A DNA stretch of 64,000 nt from Zhengitettix transpicula. Lineage: Eukaryota > Arthropoda > Insecta > Orthoptera > Tetrigidae. Numbering within the stretch: the first letter of the stretch is position 1; each line of letters starts with the position of its first letter. Below are positions 37,653 to 49,300 of the stretch, in pieces. Position numbers and translations under genes: made by a program. The notes beneath the pieces were generated by a model. That model saw only the letters and a list, made by a program, of their open reading frames with translations, did not search any database and had not been told where the DNA came from. The DNA is taken from assembly GCA_037074705.1 (NCBI GenBank), contig CM073592.1:26384629-26448628 (forward strand), written 5' to 3'.

Positions 37653-38425
37653 TCTATATAAAAATGAATTGCTGTTCGTTAGTCTCACTAAAACTCGAGA
37701 ACGGCTGAACGGATTTATCTTATCTTAGTCTTGAAATGTTCGTGGAGGTCTAGGGAAGGTTTAAAAGGCGAGAAAAAATCGAAGAATTTCCGGGAAAACC
37801 CTAAAAACAGCCCTTTTCTATTTCCCATACAAACGTTTTCTAAATAAAATACAAATCTACACCAGTCGAGCAATTTTCACCAAATTTCGTACACGTGTTC
37901 TTTGCGACCAGGAAACAAACACTGTCTGGGTGAGACGCGTCTTCCACCCCCAAAAGCGGGGGTGGAAATATTTAAATATACTAAAACAGCCGATATTTGA
38001 GTCGGATAAATATTTTTAGGGGTCAAAGATATTGATAGTGTTTCTACCAATGTTATCTGAATACAATTTTCATCCCCATACTCTGTGAAAAGGACACCCT
38101 TCGGGTTTGGGGTGGAGATGCTTTACAGTAAAATAACGCGAATACAACCGAGATTGGAGTCAAATCAAAGGTTATGGAAGTCACTGTGTTTAGTTACGAC
38201 ATTCAAATTGGCATTTACCCCTCTGATGCAGGGGTAGCGGGGTGCAAATTTTGGAACATGCAAACACGGCAGATATTTGCGTTGAAGAAATATTTTTCAG
38301 AGTTAATTATAATGATTAGGGTTCGAGTAGCGTTACATAAAAATTGCGCAAAAGCAGCCGAAATTGGAGTCATATCGGGGGTTATAGATAAATGACATCT
38401 CGGGCAACGCCGGGCACCCAGCTAG
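37653..38425 (+). mobile_element. Helitron-like non-autonomous element, copy 2
   Basis: About 773 bp, very close to copy 1 along its whole length, with the same TC start and CCCAGCTAG|T end. The few differences include CAAAAGCGGG for AGAAGCGGG and the replacement of CTACGCC by ATACTC. The high similarity implies recent movement of both copies. Confidence 0.75.
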
Positions 38426-38439
38426 TATTGTAATAAAAA

Positions 38440-39391
38440 AGGCGTCTAAATAAAATAAAAAGATTATTAAGGGAAAACAATTAAACAAATTTATTAACAA
38501 TTTTAAATACACAATAATATTTGGGATCTCAGGGTCTTAAACTGGGTTTGATAAATGGGTGAATTTTTACAGTCAAATTACATTTAGCTTTTATGGAAGT
38601 TAATGCGTCTGAAACATAGACGAACTTTGTTGTAGAAGAAAATAACACTACAGATTGAATTTAAATGTAATAATTAAATAATTAAAAATTAAAGAACGAT
38701 CTGACTTTTATCTTTTAAAAGTGGTTTACAATATGATTTTAAAGTTTTTCTACTTACGGCCGCCCAGGTCTCATTTTAGGTTTTTCGTGCACAAGATTTG
38801 GGGATATCACTGATTCTAATCCTCACAGACTCTAAATGTTCACAGCCTCTAATTAACGTAGTTTGTTAGTTGGTCTAACAAACATTAGTAGCTTTAGTTG
38901 GAAACTGGATTTGCAGATCTTGTAGCTTTAGTTGGAAATGTACTTCATTTGGGTTCGTCTATGGTTCTCCGGGTTGAATTTACGCTCGGCCACCGATTAC
39001 GACGTTAATTTCACTCTCTCCTTCCCTACTGACGATTGCTTTACTTTTTAGTTCTTCAAAGCATGTTCTTTCGTTCTGAGACTATAAAACTTTTTCGACT
39101 GTTCTATTTGCCGTCTGCTGCCCAACTGCACAGCTTTCAAACTCTTCGCTGTCCGCTGCCCGACTCTATTACTTTTGTACAAAAACTTTGCTGGTCCTTA
39201 TGCCTCGCCGTTCATTGCCAGACTGACCTAACTTCGTCTCGTAGATTTTGAGCGCGTAAACTCTCTTAGCTGCTCAACAATACATTCTTTGCATTGCCGC
39301 CTTGTTGCGGCGTCCGCTTTATCCACTAATAATGAGTCCTCTGCAATCCAACTTTCCAATTAGAACAATGTCTTAATTACTAATTACTACA
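38440..39391 (-). mobile_element. Solo LTR, family B
   Basis: An antisense copy of the TG...CA repeat of about 950-1000 bp also at 48666, 52698 and 59637. Shared blocks include GGGATCTCAGGGTCTT, AACTGGGTTTGATAA and TCCGCTGCC. The far end reads CTAATTACTACA, the complement of TGTAGTAATTAG. No internal coding region adjoins, so it is best read as a solo LTR. Confidence 0.68.
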
Positions 39392-39950
39392 ATATATTTG
39401 TTAATTTTTAAGTCACGACTTTATTGTTCAGCTTAGAAAATTATTCCTGCTTTCGTTGTGTTTACACGCACAACGACGCAGAGGAAGGCATCTGCTTTTA
39501 TTCCCACGATTTAAAACAACTTATTGTTCTGAGAAACATCGGAATAAATAGGCGGAGGAAGCAAATTTAATAGTTAACTATGAGCAGGAGAAAGAAAGTA
39601 GTTGTTAGTAATTGCAGAGAGGTGCAGTTTGACTTTGATAATGGAGAATATTTTAGTTAAAGCAGTCAGAATAAGCCTGTTCGGAATTGAGAGTTTAGAG
39701 AGGTCAATCCACTTGGAAGTAAATTATCGACAGTGGAGGCATGACACGGGAGGTGTTACTTGGGACGAATTAAAAGGACCCGAGAACGTTGGCTCAGTGT
39801 GTCCAATCTGATGTGAAAACAACAAGCACTGCTACGGCCCACTGAAGAGAATCATCGTTGAGATGGATAAATATACGTGTCACTGGACATTTAATCTCCC
39901 AATGAAAATTGAAAACTAAGTTTTTATAACATTTTTCTAAATTAATAGAT
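39392..39950. other. Spacer, no gene recognised
   Basis: A plain stretch between the LTR and a family A copy. The 39602-39811 frame has no recognisable motif. Confidence 0.35.
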
Positions 39951-40279
39951 GGAATAGTCGGCCAGCTGCCTCCTAAACTGGTCGAGGCACGGAGAAGGGA
40001 ATGCTGCGTCCCCACAGCAAACTCCTCTCCCGCTATCGGAAGGGCGTGGGACAAGTACCCAATGCCCGACCTACCTCATGCAGGTTTTTCTAAGGTTTTC
40101 CCTGCATTTCTTTAGGCGAATGCCGGCTAGGATCCTTAAACCATAGCCCGGGGGCCCTTGTTAACCCTTGGCTACCTTCCTCTACCCTTCCGCATCCCCC
40201 CTTTCAAATCCCTTCCTATGGTATTAAAGAGGAGTTGCCCAAAGTGGATTACCCTCATGTAGCCTGTTGCCCTAAAAAA
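39951..40279 (+). repeat. Family A retroposon, 5'-truncated
   Basis: Starts at TGGAATAGTCGGCC and runs to TTGCCCT plus an A-tail that continues into an (AT)n tract. The 5' 220 bp are missing, as expected of incomplete reverse transcription. Confidence 0.9.
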
Positions 40280-40884
40280 TATATATATATTATATATAAC
40301 GTTTTATAATTCCACAGTCACTTTAAAATACGCAAATTAAGTTGAGGAGGTTTAAAAAAAGAAAACGATTGTAATGGAGAAGGTTACTGGCGGATACATG
40401 CAACATTTTAAATAAAAGCGAGTCATTATTGTTTTATTTATTTACTACTTTCTTCATATTTATACAGAATTTACACGAAATAGAGAATTACAGATATATA
40501 TTTTTTTTCCACCACACGAGAATTTTACATATTGAAGAGTTTTGATATGCACATATATATATATAATTTACACAGTGTGTGTACGAACGCCGAGGTTACT
40601 ATTTTACAACATTTAAACATGGTCCGCCAATTTTCTGGATGTGTGTTGTGCGATGGCATAAATAGTTTCTTCAAACGCCTGAAACAAGGAGTGAACAATC
40701 AACAAGCAAAAGTCATTCAACTTCAACAGTTCGTCAACAGATGCAGGAACATTATTTTTAAATAGTCGGTAATTTCTTTATTCAGTACTCTGAATGCAAT
40801 GGTTAACATAAGGATACTTTACAAGCACTACAAAAACATTTAATTCATAACTTTGATAGGAAATTAATTCCCTTTTAATGAAGG
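40280..40884. other. AT-rich spacer
   Basis: Contains an (AT)n tract and a 77-codon frame at 40532-40765 whose product has no motif I know. No gene assigned. Confidence 0.35.
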
Positions 40885-41085
40885 TTTTTTCTTGAGTTCC
40901 TCCTTGGTGTTACAGCACATTTATGGTCTCCAGACCTTCCGTGACGTAGTCAACGTCGCGGTTCTGTTTCAGATTTAATGGCCATGACTAGCAAAAACAT
41001 CCATGCGCATGTCGATATTCGAACCGGGGACCCTTGCGATGCGAGGCGCTGACACTGACCATTGCCATACAGTCGGTCGTCGTAT
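40885..41085 (-). repeat. tRNA-derived SINE
   Basis: On the minus strand a tRNA-like head has an A-box-like TGGTCAGTGTCAG (41061-41049), an anticodon-arm-like stretch and a B-box GGTTCGAATATC (41025-41014) at tRNA spacing. A body then leads to a short A-rich tail, AAGAAAAAACC, near 40885. A head with internal polymerase III boxes and an A-tail is a classical SINE layout. The tRNA fold is imperfect, so it is not a tRNA gene. Confidence 0.6.
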
Positions 41086-41449
41086 ATATTCACATATTTA
41101 TCAAACTTTGTGTTAAATCTATCAATTTTACGAACGAAAATTTGCAAAGACCAGTCGGGAAATATTAATTTATTAAAAGCAGATTTCTTTTGGAAGAAAT
41201 GGAAGACGAACCTCGCACGGGAAGGCCGTAAATATCGAAAAACGAAGACAGGATTGTCGATTAACCCTAGAGGCAGATGAGTAACGCGTTAAATTTGAAT
41301 AATTTTGAACTCACGAGTTGGACATGTGAAAAAAAACTTTTCATTGACGGGAAACAAAATTTAGTACGATATAATTTGAAAAAAAATTATAATTTGATTT
41401 AGAGAACATTTGAATTATACATAGGATGAATAACGAAAATAAAATAAAA
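41086..41449. other. Spacer, nothing recognised
   Basis: AT-rich; the 72-codon frame at 41062-41280 is not supported by any motif. Confidence 0.35.
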
Positions 41450-41812
41450 TTAGGATCAATTGAAGCAATTCATATTAATTTAAGAAAGAAGAAATAGTGA
41501 ATAATGGAATAGAAGGAAATAAAGTGGGAAGGCATTATGCCGGAATTTTAAAAAAATAGAATAAAATTTAATTAAGATCAATTGAAGCAATTCATATTAA
41601 TTTAAGAAAGAAGAAATAGTGAATAATGGAATAGAAGGAAATAAAGTGGGATGGAATTATGCCGGAATTATAAAAAAATAGAATAAAGTTTAATTAAGAT
41701 CAATTGAAGCAATTCGTATTAATTTAAGAAAGAAGAAATAGTGAATAATGGAATAGAATGAAATAAAGTGGGATGGCATTATGCCGGAATTATAAAAAAT
41801 TAGACAAAATTG
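41450..41812. repeat. Minisatellite, three 122-bp units
   Basis: Units start at 41454, 41576 and 41698 (GATCAATTGAAGCAATTC). They differ at only a few positions. Each contains AAGAAAGAAGAAATAGTG and ATTATGCCGGAATT. The spacing is exactly 122 bp both times. Confidence 0.92.
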
Positions 41813-42454
41813 TATCATTACTAGTAATAAGAATTATCTCTGCCGTAAGTGATACCTTTGTAAGATTATCTTTGTAATAGTCTTTGTAAATAATAGAACG
41901 ATTCAATCCTTTGAAGATGAAGGTTTTAGTAAAATACAAGAGACCAGATGAATAAATGTTTTTAAGTAATATTGAAGATAAATAATACTGTTATTTCTTC
42001 TCCATTTTAATGATTGTGAACGAAGAGATATTGTTCTGTAATTTCTGGTTATTTTCTGATGTTTGTATGCGGCACGATACTCGAAAGCTAATCTAAATTA
42101 TCAATAAAAGTTTTTGAGACTTTTTTCTCGGTTACCTTCTTATCACTTGACAGAAAATGTCCCAGGTTTCTAACCAGTTGTCACACACTCGCTCAATCCA
42201 GAAACAAAACTTCGAAAGTCGAGAGTCGCACCCTGAGACTTACAACGTGTCGTCTCCTTAAACCAGTTTATTAAGGAGAGAGAGAGATTACGATTTGCCT
42301 GTGGCAATTTGCGTTTTCAGGATCGAAATCCACTTGGTTTTGTCGAAATCATCCTAAGGAGCGGACCCAAAGTAGTGAAGGTAATTCTAGTCGAAGTCTT
42401 TCAGCAGTCTCACGAATATCCATGTATAAAAGCTCAACAAAATTACTTTCAGGG
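41813..42454. other. Spacer, nothing recognised
   Basis: No gene or shared repeat recognised. A short GAGAGAGAGAG run lies near 42280. Confidence 0.35.
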
Positions 42455-42465
42455 GGGATTCTCTC

Positions 42466-42998
42466 GCAGGTAACCTGCGAGGGATGTTCTCTCGCAGGCA
42501 GAACCTTGTAGGAGAGATACGAAGGGGCTACCTTTGGGTATGCCTTTTCCTCTCCGTTTTTGAACTAAGGTTCCCACAAGCCGAGGCACCTCGGCCTGTT
42601 CTGAGAGGTGTATGTTCCGGGGTCACAGACCTTGGGCATACGGTAAGAGTTGTCCACTATTCCCATTGGAATAGTCGGCCAACTGCCTCCTAAACGGGTC
42701 GAGGCACAGAGAAGGGAATGCTGCGTCCCCACAGCAAACTCTTCTCCCGCTATCGGAAGGGCGTGGTACAAGTACCCAATACCCGACCTACCCGATGCAG
42801 GTTTTTCTAGGGTTTTCCCTGCATTTCTTTAGGCGAATGCCGGGTAGGATCCTTAAAATATAGCCCGGGGGCCCTAGTTAACCCTTGGCTACCTTCCTCT
42901 ACCCTTCCGCATCCCCCCTTTCAAATCTCTTCCTATGCTATTAAAGGGGAGTTGCCCAACGTGGATTACCCACATGTAGCCTGTTGCCCTTAAAAAAA
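42466..42998 (+). repeat. Family A retroposon, near full length
   Basis: Begins at the 5' hairpin region (GATTCTCTCGCAGGTAACCT) and ends in an A-tail. Flanks ACTTTCAGGGG (42455-42465) and ACTCTCAGGGG (42999-43009) form an 11-bp target duplication with one mismatch. Confidence 0.9.
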
Positions 42999-43382
42999 AC
43001 TCTCAGGGGAATAGCAATTATTTTGAAATGTTTAATTAATTTTTTCCTCACTTTTTTTCCTCATTTGTATTCATATTTTTGCAACAGCCTGCATTTCTTC
43101 ACCACTGTCACCACAACACAGTGACATTATCCTGCCACCACAAATTACACAGTGAAATCCGAAAGTAGAGACAGCATTTCTCTTTGTTAATTTATTCCGA
43201 TTTTAGCATGTATGTTAGGACTCTCGTGTCAATGTTATCTATAAGTACACTTTGATGGAAGGAAGTGAAAAGTAGACGTAAGGTACCACAGAAGATTTAG
43301 TTCGCTGTGTAACTGAGGTGGTGGTGAGAAGGAGAAAAAAAAAGTGTAATATGTAGGACAGTGGGTGCTCCCTACCCGTGGT

Positions 43383-46300
43383 TCAGAGGACCACCCTGTG
43401 GTAGAGGGGCAGACGAGGTTCGTGGTGAGCTGGACCCAGCAGCTGGGCCAGGTAGTGGATGTCACCTCCAGGGACGCCGCCCACCTGAAACAACGCAGAA
43501 AAGCGTGACATTCCTCACACTATTAATTAGCCTAACTTAGATACCGATTTTTTGAAGTAATGTGCAGGTCTCAACTACGTAGTTCTCACATTTTTTTCAC
43601 ACCAGGAAAACAATTATTCTTTTATATTAAAAAAAATTCATAAATTTGGAAATTATTAATCTATTCAGATAGATAAAAATATTTAATACATGGAGATATT
43701 CAGTTCCGTAACTGCGACAAGTGGAAACTATTCGCCACGTCGGCATGTTTGACGCTGGTGATCGTTTAAAATAGTTAAATCCGAATTAATGACGGAAAAC
43801 TGAGTATTTATCACAGCAGTGAAGCTTGTACTCACGTCTCTCTTGCGGGACACCATGAAGCGCTTATCCTTGGCGAATCCTCCCCACTGTCCGTAGGCTC
43901 CGTAGGGAGGCATGTACTGGAGGGCTCTGCGGTCCACGCTGTAGTGAGGAGGACCCAGGGCGGACGAGTACACGGGGCCTTCCAGCCACTCATCTGGACA
44001 CAATACAATCAGTCTCCCTTGACTACACACATCAATAGATAAGGAGCCAACTGCTGAAACCTTTGCCCTACTCTTGGCAACCAATTTCTGTGAGGAAAGA
44101 ACACCCTCATTGTAACCGACTCCCTCGCCACTAAAAAAAACCAGTTCTGCAGGAATGAAAAAAATCAACTTAATCCTGGACATAATATGGAGGAGCGACA
44201 TAAACAACAACAAAATTAAGACAGCGTTGATTCCCGCACACGAAGATATAGAATGAAACATGGAGGCTGACCAGCTGGCAATGAGCGAGGCCTCGCAACA
44301 ACGAAACATCTCAACTACTCCGGTATGTACCAAAAAGGATGCCTGCGCAACCGTCTCTGGGTTCTTTGGGAAAAAAATGGTCTACCAACAGAACTGGAAG
44401 GAATGAATGGATATTCTTCAGTGAATTGGAGAGTTACGACGACATAACTCTCCTCAGACAACATCACAAGAAGACAACAAATAATAATATCAAGATTTCG
44501 CACCTTACACACCAAATTAACCCATAATTTTCTATCTTCCAGTTGACCTCAGCTTGAATGAACGCTCTACAGGTCTGCAATAACCATAAAACACCTCCTG
44601 TTTGACTGCCCTCTGTACGACTGGCCGAGAGGGAAAAAAACTCCTAATCGATACCAGAAGAGCAATCTGCACATCGTCTGCAGAAATCCACTCACTGGTC
44701 CAGTTCCTCGCAGACACAGGTCTGGATAAAGAAATATAACCTTCCGCAGTTCCATACTTGAAGATTATGAAAATGTTGAACTTTTTAATCATCGTTGAAT
44801 GTACGAGGTGATCCCCCAAAACTCCCAGGAATTTCTGAGTAGGTCGTGAAGGCTGTCTAGTATGACGAATCGCCGCCATAATGTGCTTCATACACCCATC
44901 GTGGACCGATGAGGCGAGGGATTTTGTGCTAGGTTGTTACGAGCGTTGTGTTGTACAGTAACTTGAGGAATTGACGATGACGCATTATCATGATAAAATT
45001 TTGTTTGTGAAAGTTGGGAAAATCCTCTGCAGAAATATAGAAAATGTTGAGACAAGTATTTGAAGACTCGACTCGGCTGACAGCGACGATATCGGTTCAG
45101 GACAACAGGCAATTGGTATAAAGCCTGAAAATGTTCTGATTGCGAATCCGGAAAATCGTAGGCAAACCATCCACATCGGAAATATTGTGACGTTGTACAG
45201 ATTACTACGAAGTTGGTATCGTCACTCTGAGTGAGTGTAAGTCAACAGAGAACTTCACATTTTTCTGTCTGTTGTTATTGGAAATGAAAGCTGGGATCAC
45301 CAAGAACCATCCCGACCAAAGTACATTCTCAGCTGTTACTTCGATTTTGTAGGGAAATGCTAACAACATAACAACTGGAATAAAACAAATTATTGGTCCA
45401 TTCAAAATGACAATCTATTAAATAACAAATATAAATGGTAACTAAATTCCCATAATTCGGTAAAAAAACAAATAGTATAATTTAGAGACCGTCTACTTGG
45501 AACATTGCGTCAAGTACGACAAATAGAAGAACTTCTAGTCTACCAGCTATGGATCTACTGTACAAAAATTCGAAAAATGAGAAAACAAAACACTAAGTTT
45601 TCTGTTTGAGACTCACCGTTATTTTGGTCGTCGTCCTCGACTTCGTCGTTGTCCATTTCTCCAGCAAGCTGGTACTCATCAGGGTCCACGGAGTTACCGT
45701 AGCGGGGCCATCGAGGGACAGACCTACAAAAATCATAAACACAGACAATGAAGTTGAAGGGATCCTGCGTAAATGGCTATATATCGAGATACAAGCATAG
45801 AATCTGAAATACCTGTCAGGTAGACTAAATTAACATATGAATATGTATTACGAGGTATGTAGAGGAGAAGGGGGTAGACGGAAAATAAATAATTTAATCG
45901 CAGAAAAGAATTCAGTTAGAGAAATTTATCAGTTTCACGGTCCAAAAAGGAACTACTAAAGTGAAGGACACTTCATAATTTATGAATATAACAACAATAT
46001 ATGATTTGGCAGAACCATCCAAAAAGGCTCTTTATAATCATTCGATGAAGATCAGCTTTCCTCTCTCAGTGCCTTGACCGGTTTAGGAGGCAGCTGGCCG
46101 ACTATTCCAATGGGAATAGCGAACAACTCTTACCGTATTCCCAAGGTCTGCGACCCCGGAACATACACCTCTCAAAACAGGCCGAGGTGCCTCGGCTTGT
46201 GGGAACCTTAGTTCAAAAACGGAGAGGAAAAGGCATACCCAAAGGTAGCCCCTTCGTATCTCTCCTAAAAGGTTCTTCCTGCGAGAGAATATCCCTCGCA

Positions 46301-49300
46301 GGCTTGCAGGATAAGGGTGGACGTCCATTCTCCACTCACCTTATGCCGTTTCCGCGACGTTCTGCCTGCCAGAGGGAGAGCAGGGCGAGGAAGTCTTCGG
46401 GGTCCATGTCCAGTTCCCTCTTGAGGCGCGGCGAGGCTCCTCCAAGGGGCAGGGCGTGAGGGACCATGGGTCGGAACCCGCTGCTGCAACAATCAGAAAA
46501 CCACGATCTCTGTGCATCGACATTGCTATAACTTAACTATAGAGTTGGCCATTGCCCAAACCAAGACATAAATGTGATCACATGGCACAGAGAGTCGAGG
46601 AACTTGAACCAGTCTTCGAAGAACAACCCTCGCGCTCCACAAATATTATTGAAATCATCTTCGAGATTAGGTTCTAGTCGAAATAAAACAAGCAAAGACC
46701 CGATGACTAATGTATCTGAGCAAATTAAATAAACCTGAGGAACATTTTACGAAATACGGAACAAGGAACTAATAGAGTGTATTGGTCAAAGTTTTTAGAA
46801 ATAAGATCACAAAACGAAGGAGCGAAGGAACCAAAGCAGACTATTGAAAAGATGCATCATGCCCTAAAAAAAAAGAATTTAATTTACTGTTATTGTATTC
46901 CATTCAACGTACTGATAATTTATTAATATCGAATATATGACTTTAAGAAACGTAAATTTTAGTGTTAAGTCTGCCTGTTACCGTCCTCAGTGACGAGTTT
47001 TTTTTTTAAACGTTGACGTCGTTCCAGAAGAACAATCAAATCACTTCTCTCTCCGGAAAGATATTGGCAATTTCCGACGTCGGTATCGAAGTAGGATTAG
47101 CTGTTCGTATTGCCTGAGAAGCTGGTCGCCGTGGCAACGGACAGCCGCTTACAGTAATTGGAAGTTCTTCTGCCCTGTTGCAGTGAGCATCACTCGAAAT
47201 GACGAACACGGCAAGGGGTCAACATTTATAATGATTTATTTCCGTGGTTGCGTTTTCAAATATATTGCTTCTAAGTGAAAGTTCCGTAGAGATAAATCGT
47301 CAGAGAATAAAATAAATAAATCCAAGTGAATTTAGTGATCATTCCTGACTTTGCCCGGGCTTGTCCGTTCCTCTTTACTGTTAATCTTCGTTGGGTTATG
47401 CAACAATCTTTTCCTCTATATTATCATCCTGTCTTTCTTCCTGTCGTTGGGTCGAAGATACCCAACATATATGAAGTGATAAACCTATTTTTTCTGCAAA
47501 TAGCCCAGTCCTTTATATACTTTAACCTAATATCTGTGTAGCAGTGTTGCCATCCCTGAATCCTCTTACACTGACTTAATGACCGATTCATTCAGAGACC
47601 TTAAGTCCATTGTTATACAATTTGTTATCTATCCCTGCATTAGTAAATTATTTACACTAAGAAATCCACATCCCTCCCTTTTTCAGTTTACTCGAGCATT
47701 CAGCCCTTCCTCACATATTTCACGTTCCCTCGCGCTTCCTTTCCACATAAAGTTAAATTCCACTTCGAGAAAGCTGCGTCTCCGTGTTTCTTAAATAAAT
47801 ATTTTACCTCCGCCATGTTCTTCCTCCTGCCGCTCACTTAAATTAACATGCGAAGCGAGCAGCGGAAATTTCTCTCGCAGCAGCATCCCTTAATCTTCGT
47901 AAGGGCAATTTCCTAAAGCTGAACTCGGGGGAATATTAACAACACGCGGAACCAATATTTTCAGCGCCTCTTCCTGTTAGGAGACGGGGAAAACTGTAGA
48001 TACGACGATAAGGTTGATAATTTTCAGGGAAAGTTCACTCTAATAAAACCAATAAGGAGCTACTTCAATCATAGTCTGTTAAAAAAATTATCAATATCGT
48101 TATCGGTAGATGATTTATATTTGTAGTGGGAAGCATTAATTATATATATTACATATATATATAATTACATAAACAGATAATTATATAATATAATGTAGTA
48201 TACAAATTAATGAAAATTAACACAGGCCTCCACGTTCAGACCAAATAATATAATATACAAGAAATATAAATATACAAAGCCAACACGTTGCGGCGCCAAT
48301 TAATGTGGAAAAACAAAATTAAAGGAAAATATAATTAATAGGATTTATACCTGAATAATTACAACTTTTAAAAGATAAAAAAAATTAATAGAAACTTCTA
48401 TTTTAATTTAGTTTCTGTTCATGTTTTAAGTGAATGCCACGGCTATTAATGATACTCAATTCTTCAGGGCCGCTTATTGGGCCTCTAATAAATATAGTAC
48501 ATTTGCAATTATCACAAAATTATATCCAAATCAAAAAAGTTACATAAGAATAATAATTAAATTTACAGTAACAATTAAGATAAAAAATCTTTATAAACGT
48601 GAAATCCAGTGTACTTTACAGGAATTTAAAGAACTCTGACTGTATTCATATTTATATATATATATTGTAGCAATAGTTAATTAGGCCATTAATTGTTTCG
48701 ACATGAAATTTGAATTGTTAGATAAATTCATTATAGCGGTAAGGCGAGCAGAGCAACAATAGCGCTGAGCTGTGTTGCCGTGAGAAAATGCCGAAATGGC
48801 GTATGCGCGCTCAAACTCGAGAGCACTAGGATAGTTAGTTGGCGGAGAAACATTACGAGGAGCAGAACAAGTAATAAAACTTGAGCAGAGACTTGACATC
48901 GGCAATGTATAACTAGTTAAAGTTGTGAATTAATACACAGAAAACATTCACGCAAGTATTGCAGCGCAAATATTGGAAAGTAAGAGCAGTTTTCGTCAGA
49001 ATAGAACTTTCCAAAATCTTCGTGGAGAAAGTAATGCAGGAGAACATTGGTAAATTATTGTGGAGCGGAGCAGTTAACGGAATTCAGCCAATCTTGTTAA
49101 ATATTAAAGTGAAGTGTAGAATCAGTGAAAACCAAGGCCTGATATTAAATAATTAAAGAGTGTAAAAGTGTCCGAACGAGGAAAAAATCGATTGTTCTGG
49201 TACCAGACCGACGGTCCGTAAGTAACACAATTTTGAATAATATTGTAAACGCTAATGAAAGGATAAAGTCAGATTTCGTTCCCTTTTAATTGTCAATCAA

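Noticed and set aside
44888..45112. Minus-strand frame with KFYHDNASSSIPQ, which recalls the HDNAP motif of mariner transposases
   Set aside because: Only the short motif matches; the following PHPPYSPD-type block and the upstream catalytic motif are not found in order. Too weak to call.
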